Part shown: positions 24,772-33,871 of the stretch, piece after piece
Layout of the letters: each line of letters starts with the position of its first letter
Numbering within the stretch: position 1 is the stretch's first letter
Assembly (NCBI RefSeq): GCF_900103665.1
Contig: NZ_FNGY01000019.1
Location: 1-45,866, forward strand
Direction of reading: 5' to 3'
DNA length: 45,866 nt
Source: Pedobacter steynii
Lineage (GTDB): Bacteria; Bacteroidota; Bacteroidia; Sphingobacteriales; Sphingobacteriaceae
The notes under the pieces: model-generated
Seen by the model: the letters and a program-made list of their open reading frames with translations, nothing else
Database searches by the model: none
Told to the model about the DNA's origin: nothing
Translations under genes and position numbers: made by a program

Positions 24772-26328
24772 TTATTCCTCATGGCTGGCCAGCTCTTTCG
24801 TCTGAATCCCTACCGGACCACTGGGATCACTCTCGTTCTTCAAACGGTCCAATGCCGTCACCAGGTAGTTATATCTTTTCCCTTTTTCGGTTGTCGTATC
24901 TAAAAAGAAAGTAAAGTCTTCAAAACTGATCTTTAAAATGTTCCTCGCATCCAGGACATCGATCTTTTCGCCTTCATTAAAACGGTAAACCACATAGCCC
25001 GATGCTGTCTCTCCATCACTCGCTACAAATGGTTTCTCCCACTTTAGATGTACACCATCATTTTTAGATTCTGCGCTCAGCTGCTGAGGCTTATTAGGCA
25101 CCACATCATCCAGCCAGGGCATTTGAGGTGGAAGGGCCGGATATTTATACAAATCATTTCTCAGGGAATCACCCGCAGCACGGGCTACGGTAGAAAAAGA
25201 CTTTGAACTGAAAAACACACTTCCCTGAACCCGGTTATTATCCCGGATGTACCTGATCTGTGAAGGAAGCTGATTTGGCAGTCGCCATGCCGCTTCTCCC
25301 CTCTGGTTCATCAGATAAGCAGCCTGTCCAATATAAAGGTGCCTTCCATAGGCATTGTTTCCCCACCAGTCTACCAAAGTGCCAAAAGGAGCAACCTTGC
25401 GCGTAAAGCTGAAATAAATCTGCGGATTGATGTAATCTACCCATCCTTCTTTTACCCATTTTCTGGAATCGGCAAAGAGCTCATGGTAATTGGAAAGTCC
25501 TCTCGTTGCAGAACCCTGACTGTCCTCATTGTCGTTTTTCCAGATCCCGAAAGGGCTGATCCCAAACTTCACATATTTCTTATGGTGATGAATACTGTCA
25601 TCCAGCTGTTTGATCAATAAATCGACATTATTCCTTCGCCAGTCGTTGATATCGGTAAAGCCATTCGAATATTTACTAAATGTAGCTTCGTCATTGATCC
25701 GCTGACCTGCAATCTTATAAGGGTAGAAGTAATCATCAAAGTGGATTCCATCCACATCATAACCTTTTACCACATCCAGGATCACCTGAATAATATAGTC
25801 CCTTACTTCAGGAATTCCGGGATCGAACTGTTTCTTTCCACCGTAAGTAAAAAACCAATCGGGGCGTTTTCTCGTCATATGGTCAGGACTCACCACAGTA
25901 TTCACACTCATCGTTGCGCGATAAGGGTTAAACCAGGCATGTAATTCCATCCCTCTTTGATGGGCTTCTTTAATCGCAAATGCTAAAGGATCATAACCCG
26001 GTCCCGGGGATACCCCCTGCCTGCCCATCAGCCACTGGCTCCATGGTTCTCTCGATTTCGCATAAAAAGCATCCGCTGCGGGCCTTACCTGCAGCAAAAT
26101 CGCATTCATACCATTTGCTTTATGCATTTCCAGAATGCCAATCAGTTCCTGTTTTTGCTGGTCCGGACTCAGTCCGGGTTTGGATGGCCAGTCAATATTC
26201 GCTACAGTCGCTACCCAGACCCCGCGAAACTCTCTTTTTGGAGCAATTTTTGATGTACTCTGAGCGTAAAGGATCGTAGGAGTTATTATGATTAGGGATA
26301 ATAGCGCATAGATAGTGGTTTTAAACAT
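24772..26328 (-). CDS. Glycosyl hydrolase-like family 10 protein (GHL10/DUF187, DigH/YngK-like)
   Basis: Secreted protein of 518 aa. The signal peptide covers about 1-22 (ends LYAQS). A TIM-barrel GHL10 domain spans about 30-345: REFRGVWVATVANIDWPS, NAILLQVRPAADAFY, ELHAWFNPYR, VDGIHFDDYFYPY and KFGISPFGIW. A fibronectin-III-like C-terminal domain follows (about 410-510). E. coli DigH of this family cleaves peptidoglycan strands stripped of stem peptides. With anmK and nagB nearby, a peptidoglycan-glycan role fits, but family specificity is broad. It is divergent from the coiled-coil gene at 26515. An inverted TGAGACC/GGTCTCA pair (26392-26430) lies in the 186-nt gap. Confidence 0.88.
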   Translation of the reverse strand: MFKTTIYALLSLIIITPTILYAQSTSKIAPKREFRGVWVATVANIDWPSKPGLSPDQQKQELIGILEMHKANGMNAILLQVRPAADAFYAKSREPWSQWLMGRQGVSPGPGYDPLAFAIKEAHQRGMELHAWFNPYRATMSVNTVVSPDHMTRKRPDWFFTYGGKKQFDPGIPEVRDYIIQVILDVVKGYDVDGIHFDDYFYPYKIAGQRINDEATFSKYSNGFTDINDWRRNNVDLLIKQLDDSIHHHKKYVKFGISPFGIWKNDNEDSQGSATRGLSNYHELFADSRKWVKEGWVDYINPQIYFSFTRKVAPFGTLVDWWGNNAYGRHLYIGQAAYLMNQRGEAAWRLPNQLPSQIRYIRDNNRVQGSVFFSSKSFSTVARAAGDSLRNDLYKYPALPPQMPWLDDVVPNKPQQLSAESKNDGVHLKWEKPFVASDGETASGYVVYRFNEGEKIDVLDARNILKISFEDFTFFLDTTTEKGKRYNYLVTALDRLKNESDPSGPVGIQTKELASHEE

Positions 26329-26514
26329 CTTATGTAGTTTGTGCTTTATTTAAATAAGTTTCATTTGTGGTCATCAGCATACACTAATATCTGAGACCCT
26401 AGCAAGTAAACGATTTTTTTTAAGGTCTCATACAAATAGGGCTTTTTTTTTACTATTTCCTATATTTTTATACTATGTTCGCGTTTTAAACACATTTAGA
26501 GAAGAATTTAAGAA

Positions 26515-27423
26515 ATGTCAGACCAGAATGAGATGGTGAATAAGGGAGACCGCAATAAGATTTATTTCCTGATTGTGGTTATACTTGCGCTCCTTGGCAC
26601 AAATGCTTACCTGTACTTTAAAGACAGACATCAAAGTCAACGCTTTGTTACGGTGAATACCGAAAAGGACAGGTTAAAACTTGAAGTAGAAAAAATTGAA
26701 GCAGAACTTGATAAAGTAAATGCGATCAACCTCACCCTAAGTGAAAAGCTTCAGGAGGAACAAAAACTCGCAAGGGCGAAAATTTCGGAATTGAAGCTTG
26801 CCCTTCAAAACGGGAAACTGACGCAGGGCGACCTCCTGGTTGCGCAGAAAGAAGTCAAAGAACTCCGGGAATTTGTAAAGAACTATAGTGAGGAAATTAC
26901 CCGTCTCGAGAAGGAAAATACCTCACTCAGAACGGAAAGAGACAGCTTAAAGGAATTCGCATACACCGCCAATCAGAAAGCCCAGGACCTGGAGAAAAAA
27001 AACACCGCATTAAAGGAAAAAGTTAAAACCGGTGCAGCCCTGAAAGCAGGTAATGTGCAGGTGATCGCTTATAAAGTTAAAAACAGCGGTAAGAATGTCG
27101 AAGTGACCCGTGCCAGTACCGCAAAAAAGTTAAGCGTATCCTTTACTATAGTTCCCAATCAACTTGCTCAAAAAGATTACCATAAGGTTTATTTACGGGT
27201 GTTTGACCCCGCTGGGAATCTGATTGCCGACGGAGAAAACATGTTTGAAGCAGATGGAGAACAGATGCAATACAGCTCTTCTACTTCCATCTCTTATAAT
27301 GACGACAATACTTCCTATACCATGGACTGGGTAAACCCTAATCCTTTTATCAAGGGCATTTACTCCATTATTTTATACACCGATGGTTTCACTATGGGGA
27401 GAGCTACGATTTCCTTAAGATAA
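26515..27423 (+). CDS. Membrane-anchored coiled-coil protein of unknown function
   Basis: Protein of 302 aa with no recognised family. One N-terminal transmembrane helix (about 16-35) has a short cytoplasmic tail, giving an N-in/C-out layout. A long charged coiled coil follows (about 48-165, repeated LEKEN and LKE heptads). The C-terminal beta-rich domain (about 180-300) includes SVSFTIVPNQLAQKDYHKVY and a terminal YSIILYTDGFTMGRATISL. Similar architecture is common in Bacteroidota and is often mis-annotated as SMC-like. Its 3' end overlaps the convergent histidine kinase gene by 9 nt. A TATGTTCG -7-like box is at 26474-26481. A structural or scaffolding role in the periplasm is a guess. Confidence 0.75.
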   Translation: MSDQNEMVNKGDRNKIYFLIVVILALLGTNAYLYFKDRHQSQRFVTVNTEKDRLKLEVEKIEAELDKVNAINLTLSEKLQEEQKLARAKISELKLALQNGKLTQGDLLVAQKEVKELREFVKNYSEEITRLEKENTSLRTERDSLKEFAYTANQKAQDLEKKNTALKEKVKTGAALKAGNVQVIAYKVKNSGKNVEVTRASTAKKLSVSFTIVPNQLAQKDYHKVYLRVFDPAGNLIADGENMFEADGEQMQYSSSTSISYNDDNTSYTMDWVNPNPFIKGIYSIILYTDGFTMGRATISLR

Positions 27424-30400
27424 AGGGAAACTCAGATAAAAGGTAGTTCCTATCTCTGCAAAAGATTTAAAGGACACTGTTCCCCCGGCATTCTCTACTG
27501 CCTGTTTTACAAACGCAAGCCCTAACCCCGTTCCAGACGATTTAGTCGTGAAATTAGGGACGAAGATCTTATCCTGCTGATCAGGATCAATTCCCTTACC
27601 ATTGTCTTCTACCTCCACAAATACGTTTTCCTCATCGTTCATCAGGTTGATTTTAATCACACACCTGGATTCCGGATCCGCAGCCTCAATGGCATTTTTA
27701 AGGAGGTTATTAAAGGTTCGCAGCAGCTGATCTTTATCTCCAAGCACGATTACTTCAACCGTCGTATGGTTAAAGATATAGATCTCTACATTTTGTGTAT
27801 TGGTAAAAACATCCCTTGCCTGTTGAATAATCGGCAGTAAGGTCAGTTTTTCCAGTTTGGTATCGGGCATTTTCGCAAAATTCGAGAACTCAGAAGCAAT
27901 CGATGCCAGACTATCGATCTGCTCTATAAATGATTTATTAAAACGTTCAAATTTCTTCTCAAAATTAGGGTCCTGTTCTCTCCAGGATTTCTCCAGCAAC
28001 TGCACCCCAAGCTTCAGCGGGGTCAAAGGATTTTTGATCTCATGTGCCACCTGTTTCGCCATCTCCCGCCAGGCAATCTCCCGCTCTGAACGGGCAAGCT
28101 TACTGGCACTTTCTTCCAGTGCAGCAATCATTTTATTGTACTCTTTGATCAAAGAGCCGATCTCATCATGCCGGGACCATTGAATAGGCTGATTTTTCTG
28201 CCCCAGCTTAGTCTTTCTGATGCTATCCTGAATAAAGGTAAGCGGACTCGTGATCTGATTGGCCAGAAATACCGCCAGGATTCCTATCGCCACAAAGACC
28301 AGTGCATAAATGTTAATCAGCGTATTGATATAAAGCCCTATTTTACGTTGGTAATCCGCTTCATTGGCATAATAAGGCAACCCGATATAAGCAACCGTCT
28401 CATTCATTGAGTTCCGGATCGGTGCATAAGCAGAGGAATAGGTAAAACCACCAATCCGCTCATTAGGGTCGATATATTCAGACCGCTGCATCTGGCTGAG
28501 GTAAATGTAAGCGTCAGCCCCCATTTTACGCCCTATGATCCCAAAATCATAAATCCTGGGCAAAGAAGTATACAAAAGATTTCCCTGTACATCAAAGAGG
28601 TTTAGATAGGCTGCATTGATATCCGCAAACTGATTGAAATCGCGGATAGACTCATCATTGCTTTTTGGAACACCGGAATTAAAAATACTTTTCTCATAAG
28701 AAAGCTGCACTTTTCTTATCTTCTCCTGGATAAAATCTTCCTGTTGCCTGCGGTACTCATCCCTGATGTAGAAATAGGTAGTCCAGCCCACAATCAATAA
28801 GGTCGCCACTACAGAAAGGACAATAGAAAACTGAATCCTGGTCTTATAGAGAATCTTATTCGCATTAATCATCAGGGAACGGTTGATGTTAAACCAGCCT
28901 CCCCAACTCTCATCAATATTCCTCAACACCCAGATCAGGGAGTATAAAGTGACCGAAAAAATGATAAAGACCAGAAAGAAGAAAGACAACGTAGCCAGAC
29001 GCACCACATAAGATACCTTTTCCTTGCTCACCACGATCATTTTAGAAGCAATTGGCATATACACCAGATGCGTATATCCGAGGCTGTCTGTGATGATCTG
29101 AGGCTTTTTAGGCTCTGCCCGGAACTCTGACCCGGAAAGCTTATAGGTATATTTCCCGGATTGATTGGCCAGTCTGCCATAATTGTAAAAGGCAAAGGAA
29201 TAATTGCTGTAATCCTCCTCACTTTTATTCTTGCGGTCGATCAGGATATCCGGAAGCTGACTGTTGTAATTGTATTGCTGGGATTTAAGCTCAATTACCA
29301 GCGTACCCAAAATATGGTTGTCCTGAAAAATAGGAATAATTCCAAAGTAATTCTGATAACCAAACGTATCATTCAGGCGGTAAAAGAAATTAGATTCAGA
29401 AGCTTTTACTGAACCAGACTGCACGAGTTTCTTATAATAGCTCAAAGGCACCCCCTGCCCATTGATCGACGAATCCAGGTTATTGTATTCGTAAAGGTTG
29501 TATTCAAACTTAGAGAGGTATCCGCCAAGGAACTGTTTATTGATGTGCCTTTGTAGAATATCAGACCTTCGTAATGCCGGTTGCTTGAAATAATCAGCCA
29601 CAAAACTATCCGTATAAATACCAACCTCAAGGCTTTCAATAGAACTGATGATTTTTGGATCATCCGTGGATTCCAGCTTCTGAGCAATGGTATACCGTTT
29701 AAGCTTCTCCTTGGAATCAATAAATTTCAGGTATTTTATGGACGACATAAAAGCCAGACAAAAGAATATTGCCGTAAATACCCCGATAGAAAAGCGGTTG
29801 TTCTTTACGTATACATTCCAGCCCACAATAAAAATAAAGAAAGCATATACGATAAAGAAGATGCTGAACGTAGTGGCCAGTCTGTAGATCAGATAACCGG
29901 CAAAAACCATTAAAAACAAGATCAGACGCTCTCTGTTCGTCACATTCAGTGGCCGGGTCTGCTCCAGAAAAATAATGATGATCAGGTAAATATTAAACCA
30001 GACCAGACACAGAATAACGATGCTGATCCAGCTAATCCAGCCCAGATTGATGATATTGGTTATGTCAAAATTGATTTTAGAGTTGATAATGAGCCCCAGA
30101 AAGATCTGGTCACTTACAAAAGCCATTAAGCCAAAGATGACGATCAAAACAAAATAAAGCAGCAATCCCGCCACTTTACTCCGGATCAGCCAGGAAGGCA
30201 GCAGGTATTGATCCCGGTGTTTGTACACAAAATAAATCAGCCAGGTCAGCGCCATGACATTGAGCAGAAAATCTCCTAAAGAGGGCAAAAGGAAACTTTC
30301 CCCATAAATGGTCGGACTGAATATCAACAGGTTAAACTGATGATTAAACCAGCCGTACTCCAGATCAGTTACCCTTAACGTGACGAAGAACAGGGCCAAA

Positions 30401-31131
30401 AGAAAGGTTGCGGGAATCAGGTTTCCTCTTTTTGCCAGCCATACGCAGAAAGAATTGAAGAATAAACAAAAACTAAAGATCCCGATTGCCCAAAGCCAAA
30501 CTTCGATAGCAGCATAGATACTTTTGGAATACCCTTGTTTCAGCTTAACCTCAAACAATAAGGTCCCGTCAAACTTATTAATGCCATACACCTCCGTATC
30601 GGTAAAAGAAGCAAGAGATAAAGCGTTGGAAGGCGACAGGTACGGAGAGATGTCATTGTTTAGAAACTGATTCTGAATCCCATACTGGCTTTTCACTTCG
30701 ATCAGAAACACCAGTGCATAGTTGCCCTTGGTTTTCCGGATCACCTCATACCAGCCGTTGGGAAGCTGCAAAAAAGAAGAGCCCTCCCTGATCCCATCCA
30801 GACCGGTTGGAAATGCCGTAAAAGAACTCCAAAACTTCAGCTCGGAGTTCTCGTAAGTCAGCAGGTTAATCCCGATATTCCGATAGAAATTGATAAAATC
30901 AAGTCCGTATTTTTCATTCAGGTGGAACTGTTTCGCCTGCTCAATCCGTTGTGAATCCGAAAGAAAGTCATAAACAATATCTTCCTTTTGATGCAGGCGT
31001 TCCTGAAGTTCAGCAGCTTCGTGGGTAAGTAAGTCTTTTTTACTGATCGTGTTTTTTAAAGATAGGGCCGTACCAATACAGCAGGCCCCCAGTATCAATA
31101 ATAAAAATCTGATTTTACCCGCGATGCTCAC
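27415..31131 (-). CDS. Large multi-pass membrane sensor histidine kinase
   Basis: Protein of 1238 aa, very large for a non-hybrid kinase. TM1 spans about 7-25, then a periplasmic domain to about 205, then a block of about seven hydrophobic helices (205-465). A second extracytoplasmic domain (about 480-700) lies between this block and further helices near 705-735 and 770-795. A third sensor region (about 800-930) precedes the last TM and HAMP linker (about 935-990). The kinase core is canonical: HEIKNPLTPL with His1030, N-box NNLLKNAIEAA (Asn1146), DNGKGID (Asp1176) and GTGLGLA. No receiver domain or nearby response regulator is present. The start is GTG, 7 nt after the fabD stop; no earlier Met fits. 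Confidence 0.92.
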   Translation of the reverse strand: MSIAGKIRFLLLILGACCIGTALSLKNTISKKDLLTHEAAELQERLHQKEDIVYDFLSDSQRIEQAKQFHLNEKYGLDFINFYRNIGINLLTYENSELKFWSSFTAFPTGLDGIREGSSFLQLPNGWYEVIRKTKGNYALVFLIEVKSQYGIQNQFLNNDISPYLSPSNALSLASFTDTEVYGINKFDGTLLFEVKLKQGYSKSIYAAIEVWLWAIGIFSFCLFFNSFCVWLAKRGNLIPATFLLALFFVTLRVTDLEYGWFNHQFNLLIFSPTIYGESFLLPSLGDFLLNVMALTWLIYFVYKHRDQYLLPSWLIRSKVAGLLLYFVLIVIFGLMAFVSDQIFLGLIINSKINFDITNIINLGWISWISIVILCLVWFNIYLIIIIFLEQTRPLNVTNRERLILFLMVFAGYLIYRLATTFSIFFIVYAFFIFIVGWNVYVKNNRFSIGVFTAIFFCLAFMSSIKYLKFIDSKEKLKRYTIAQKLESTDDPKIISSIESLEVGIYTDSFVADYFKQPALRRSDILQRHINKQFLGGYLSKFEYNLYEYNNLDSSINGQGVPLSYYKKLVQSGSVKASESNFFYRLNDTFGYQNYFGIIPIFQDNHILGTLVIELKSQQYNYNSQLPDILIDRKNKSEEDYSNYSFAFYNYGRLANQSGKYTYKLSGSEFRAEPKKPQIITDSLGYTHLVYMPIASKMIVVSKEKVSYVVRLATLSFFFLVFIIFSVTLYSLIWVLRNIDESWGGWFNINRSLMINANKILYKTRIQFSIVLSVVATLLIVGWTTYFYIRDEYRRQQEDFIQEKIRKVQLSYEKSIFNSGVPKSNDESIRDFNQFADINAAYLNLFDVQGNLLYTSLPRIYDFGIIGRKMGADAYIYLSQMQRSEYIDPNERIGGFTYSSAYAPIRNSMNETVAYIGLPYYANEADYQRKIGLYINTLINIYALVFVAIGILAVFLANQITSPLTFIQDSIRKTKLGQKNQPIQWSRHDEIGSLIKEYNKMIAALEESASKLARSEREIAWREMAKQVAHEIKNPLTPLKLGVQLLEKSWREQDPNFEKKFERFNKSFIEQIDSLASIASEFSNFAKMPDTKLEKLTLLPIIQQARDVFTNTQNVEIYIFNHTTVEVIVLGDKDQLLRTFNNLLKNAIEAADPESRCVIKINLMNDEENVFVEVEDNGKGIDPDQQDKIFVPNFTTKSSGTGLGLAFVKQAVENAGGTVSFKSFAEIGTTFYLSFPLS

Positions 31132-31138
31132 GTTAATA

Positions 31139-32035
31139 TTAAGCTGTAGTAGTTGCGGAAGTAGTTGCAGAACTGGTTGGAATTGCCCTGTTCACCTTTT
31201 TTACAAGGCCTTGTAAGACATTCCCGGGACCAACCTCAACAAATTCAGCAGCGCCATCAGCAATCATACTTTCAATCGTTTGTGTCCATTTCACCGCTCC
31301 GGTTAACTGTGTAATCAGGTTGGCTTTAATTTTAGCAGGGTCTGTATTCGGCGTCGGATCTACATTCTGATAGATCGGGCATACCGGAGAAAGAACCGTT
31401 ACATTTTCAATGGCTTCCTGTAGCTCTACTCTCGCAGGCTCCATTAACGGAGAATGGAAAGCACCACCTACATTTAGCTTCAAGGCACGTTTTGCTCCGG
31501 CCTCTGTTAATTTCTGACAAGCGATGTCTACTCCTTCAATGCTTCCGGAGATCACAATTTGCCCCGGACAATTGTAGTTTGCCGCCACAACAACTTCGTC
31601 AATCTCTGCGCAGATTTGTTCTACCACTTCATCGGCAAGGCCTAAAATAGCCGCCATGGTAGAAGGCTGCAATTCGCAGGCTTTCTGCATCGCATTTGCT
31701 CTGGCAATCACCAGTCTTAAACCATCCTCAAATGATAGTGCAGATGCCGCTACCAGTGCAGAGAATTCTCCTAAAGAGTGACCTGCCACCATATCCGGCT
31801 TAAAGTTATCACCCAATGTTTTAGCCAGGATCACCGAATGAAGGAAAATAGCCGGTTGAGTCACCTTGGTTTCTTTCAGCTCCTCATCAGTTCCGGAGAA
31901 CATGATGTCACTGATGCGGAAACCAATGATCTCATTTGCTTTTTCAAACAGTTCTTTAGCGACTTCATTTTCGTACAATTCTTTACCCATGCCCGAAAAC
32001 TGAGCGCCTTGTCCTGGAAATATATATGCTTTCAT
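31139..32035 (-). CDS. fabD: Malonyl-CoA:ACP transacylase
   Basis: Fatty-acid synthesis enzyme of 298 aa that moves malonyl from CoA to acyl carrier protein. FPGQGAQ at residues 7-13 is the oxyanion-side motif. The catalytic Ser87 is in GHSLGEF, Arg112 in IARANAMQ binds the malonyl carboxylate, and His194 in GGAFHSPLM completes the dyad. GPGNVLQGLVKK closes the domain, followed by a Ser/Thr/Ala-rich tail. The gene sits between folE (21 nt upstream) and the histidine kinase (7 nt downstream) on the same strand, apart from other fab genes. Length is normal. Confidence 0.97.
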   Translation of the reverse strand: MKAYIFPGQGAQFSGMGKELYENEVAKELFEKANEIIGFRISDIMFSGTDEELKETKVTQPAIFLHSVILAKTLGDNFKPDMVAGHSLGEFSALVAASALSFEDGLRLVIARANAMQKACELQPSTMAAILGLADEVVEQICAEIDEVVVAANYNCPGQIVISGSIEGVDIACQKLTEAGAKRALKLNVGGAFHSPLMEPARVELQEAIENVTVLSPVCPIYQNVDPTPNTDPAKIKANLITQLTGAVKWTQTIESMIADGAAEFVEVGPGNVLQGLVKKVNRAIPTSSATTSATTTA

Positions 32036-32056
32036 TTTTATACTTAGTATGATTGG

Positions 32057-32692
32057 TTAGTGTAAGTTGGCAGTGATTAACCTCAAAAACTCTGCCCTAG
32101 TTTTATCTTTTGCAAATTCTCCTGTAAATGCAGAGGTGGTCGTCACAGAATTTTGCTTCTGAATTCCGCGCATGGCCATGCATAAGTGCTTACACTCAAT
32201 CACAACGGCTACTCCTGCAGGATTTAAAGTTTCCTGAATACAATCTCTGATTTCATTTGTTAAACGCTCCTGTACCTGCAACCGACGGGCGAAAGCATCT
32301 ACAATTCTCGGGATTTTGCTCAGTCCAACAATATGACCGTTTGGAATATAGGCCACATGTGCTTTACCAAAAAATGGCAGCATATGGTGTTCGCACATAG
32401 AGAAAACCTCGATGTCCTTCACCACCACCATTTGGCTGTAGTCTTCTTTAAACATTGCTCCTTTAAGGATCGCTGCCGGATCAAGGTCGTAACCATGGGT
32501 AAGGTATTGTAATGCCTTAGCCACTCGCTCAGGCGTTTTGATCAGCCCCTCACGGGAAGGATCTTCACCCAGTTGAGTTAAGATATCGGAATAATGATTG
32601 GCTACGGAAGCAATCTTACCTTCGTTATAACGGTCTATTTTGATATAGCCGTTCTCTGTTTCATCTGGATGATCTGTATGATTATTATTCAT
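32057..32692 (-). CDS. folE: GTP cyclohydrolase I
   Basis: Enzyme of 211 aa converting GTP to 7,8-dihydroneopterin triphosphate, the first step toward folate and, with QueD, deazapurines. The zinc ligands are visible: Cys100 and His103 in MCEHHMLPFFG, and Cys171 in CKHLCMAMRGIQK. GHIVGLSKIPRIVDAFARRLQVQERL is the conserved core helix. The gene begins 12 nt after queD, so both probably come from one transcript starting at the promoter near 33134. It is the zinc-dependent FolE1 form, not FolE2. Confidence 0.97.
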   Translation of the reverse strand: MNNNHTDHPDETENGYIKIDRYNEGKIASVANHYSDILTQLGEDPSREGLIKTPERVAKALQYLTHGYDLDPAAILKGAMFKEDYSQMVVVKDIEVFSMCEHHMLPFFGKAHVAYIPNGHIVGLSKIPRIVDAFARRLQVQERLTNEIRDCIQETLNPAGVAVVIECKHLCMAMRGIQKQNSVTTTSAFTGEFAKDKTRAEFLRLITANLH

Positions 32693-32704
32693 TTCTAAAG
32701 GTTA

Positions 32705-33115
32705 TTAACCGAAGTACTCCACAAAGTTGTTTTCAGTTTCGTAAATTTTAATGCAATGAAGTTTGGCACCCGACTCTTCGATAAAGGGCAGCAATTCATC
32801 CCATATGGCAATCGCTAAATTTTCTGTTGAGGCCAGTTTACCTTTCATGAAGTCAACATCAAGATTCAGGTTCCTGTGGTCAATTTTATCCACCACATAA
32901 GTATTGGTCACATCTTTCAACCACTTCAGGTCTACAAGAAATCCTGTTTCAGGGTTGATTTCTCCCTTAACAGTCACATACAACTGATAGTTGTGCCCAT
33001 GCCAATTTGGATTGGCACATTTTCCGTAAACTTCTGTGTTTTTATCTTCAGACCAATCGGGTCTTGACAATTTATGTGCAGCGTTAAATGATGCTTTTCT
33101 GGTTATGTATATCAT
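32705..33115 (-). CDS. queD: 6-carboxy-5,6,7,8-tetrahydropterin synthase / 6-pyruvoyl-tetrahydropterin synthase family
   Basis: Protein of 136 aa. The zinc ligands His14 (FNAAHKL), His39 and His41 (NWHGHNY) are present. The candidate catalytic cysteine is Cys33 in GKCANPNW, with Asp79-His80 (KIDHRNLN) and a Glu in IYETENNF. QueD turns the FolE product into carboxytetrahydropterin for queuosine synthesis; PTPS homologues make pyruvoyl-tetrahydropterin. The CxxxN/HGH arrangement suits QueD, but the two cannot be separated with certainty by eye. It heads the queD-folE-fabD-kinase operon and has a perfect -7 box 18 nt upstream of its ATG. Confidence 0.88.
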   Translation of the reverse strand: MIYITRKASFNAAHKLSRPDWSEDKNTEVYGKCANPNWHGHNYQLYVTVKGEINPETGFLVDLKWLKDVTNTYVVDKIDHRNLNLDVDFMKGKLASTENLAIAIWDELLPFIEESGAKLHCIKIYETENNFVEYFG

Positions 33116-33133
33116 TCTCTGTTATATTGTTGA

Positions 33134-33141
33134 CAAATATA
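33134..33141 (-). promoter_or_regulatory. Putative -7 box of the queD-folE-fabD-kinase operon
   Basis: Minus-strand TATATTTG is a perfect TAnnTTTG box 18 nt before the queD ATG, in the 72-nt gap to the divergent mqnB. The -33 element is poor. Confidence 0.5.
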
Positions 33142-33187
33142 CGCAGAAAGCTTAAAGTAGAAAGGTTTAATATCTAACTTAGACTTT

Positions 33188-33820
33188 ATGAAGATACTTT
33201 TAGTAGCGGCAACAAGTGCAGAAATATCCATATTAACGGAACATTTTCGATTGGCGGAAGCCGAATTCATGCAAACAGAAAAGTTCGACATCCTTGTCAC
33301 AGGGGTAGGAATGACCGCCACCGCCTTTGCCCTGGGTAAACACCTGACCGAGCACTACAACCTTGTACTGAATCTGGGGATTGCAGGTAGTTTTGATCCC
33401 GGTATTCCCCTCGGAACTGTATTAAACGTGACCACAGACGAACTTTCAGAACTCGGCGCAGAAAATAAAGGCGCATTTCTTTCCATCGAGGAGCTTGGTT
33501 TTGGAAAGAGCAGCCATCAGGCGCACAACAACCTGCTTCACTCCGATCTGTCCGAATTGAGAAAAGTAAAAGGAATCACTGTAAATACCGTTCACGGAAC
33601 ATTGCAAAGCATTAACGAGATCAAAAAAAGGCTCAACCCTGTTACAGAAAGCATGGAAGGTGCCGCGGTACTTTACTGCTGTGAAAAAGAAGGAATTCCA
33701 TGTTTGCAGATCCGCAGCATCTCGAATTATGTAGAACCCCGGAATAAAGACAGCTGGAAAATCGGCCTGGCCATTAAAAATCTAAATGAATGGGCCATCA
33801 GATTTTTGACAAATACCTAA
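33188..33820 (+). CDS. mqnB: Futalosine hydrolase
   Basis: Nucleosidase of 210 aa from the purine-nucleoside phosphorylase/MTAN fold, cleaving futalosine in the alternative menaquinone pathway. Family marks are MKILLVAATSAEI at the N-terminus, VTGVGMTATAFALG, LNLGIAGSFDPGIPLG, the catalytic-site ESMEGAAVLYCCE and LQIRSISNYVEPRNKDSW. The adjacent mqnD supports this assignment over MTA/SAH nucleosidase. It is divergent from queD across 72 nt. The gap to mqnD is 51 nt and holds a -7 box. Confidence 0.93.
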   Translation: MKILLVAATSAEISILTEHFRLAEAEFMQTEKFDILVTGVGMTATAFALGKHLTEHYNLVLNLGIAGSFDPGIPLGTVLNVTTDELSELGAENKGAFLSIEELGFGKSSHQAHNNLLHSDLSELRKVKGITVNTVHGTLQSINEIKKRLNPVTESMEGAAVLYCCEKEGIPCLQIRSISNYVEPRNKDSWKIGLAIKNLNEWAIRFLTNT

Positions 33821-33842
33821 CCAAGTCATTTTGGATAGTCCG

Positions 33843-33850
33843 TACATTTG
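33843..33850 (+). promoter_or_regulatory. Putative internal -7 box before mqnD
   Basis: TACATTTG matches TAnnTTTG 21 nt upstream of the mqnD ATG, suggesting a second promoter besides read-through from mqnB. No good -33 box is seen. Confidence 0.4.
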
Positions 33851-33871
33851 AAACCGACAAAATAGAGAAAA

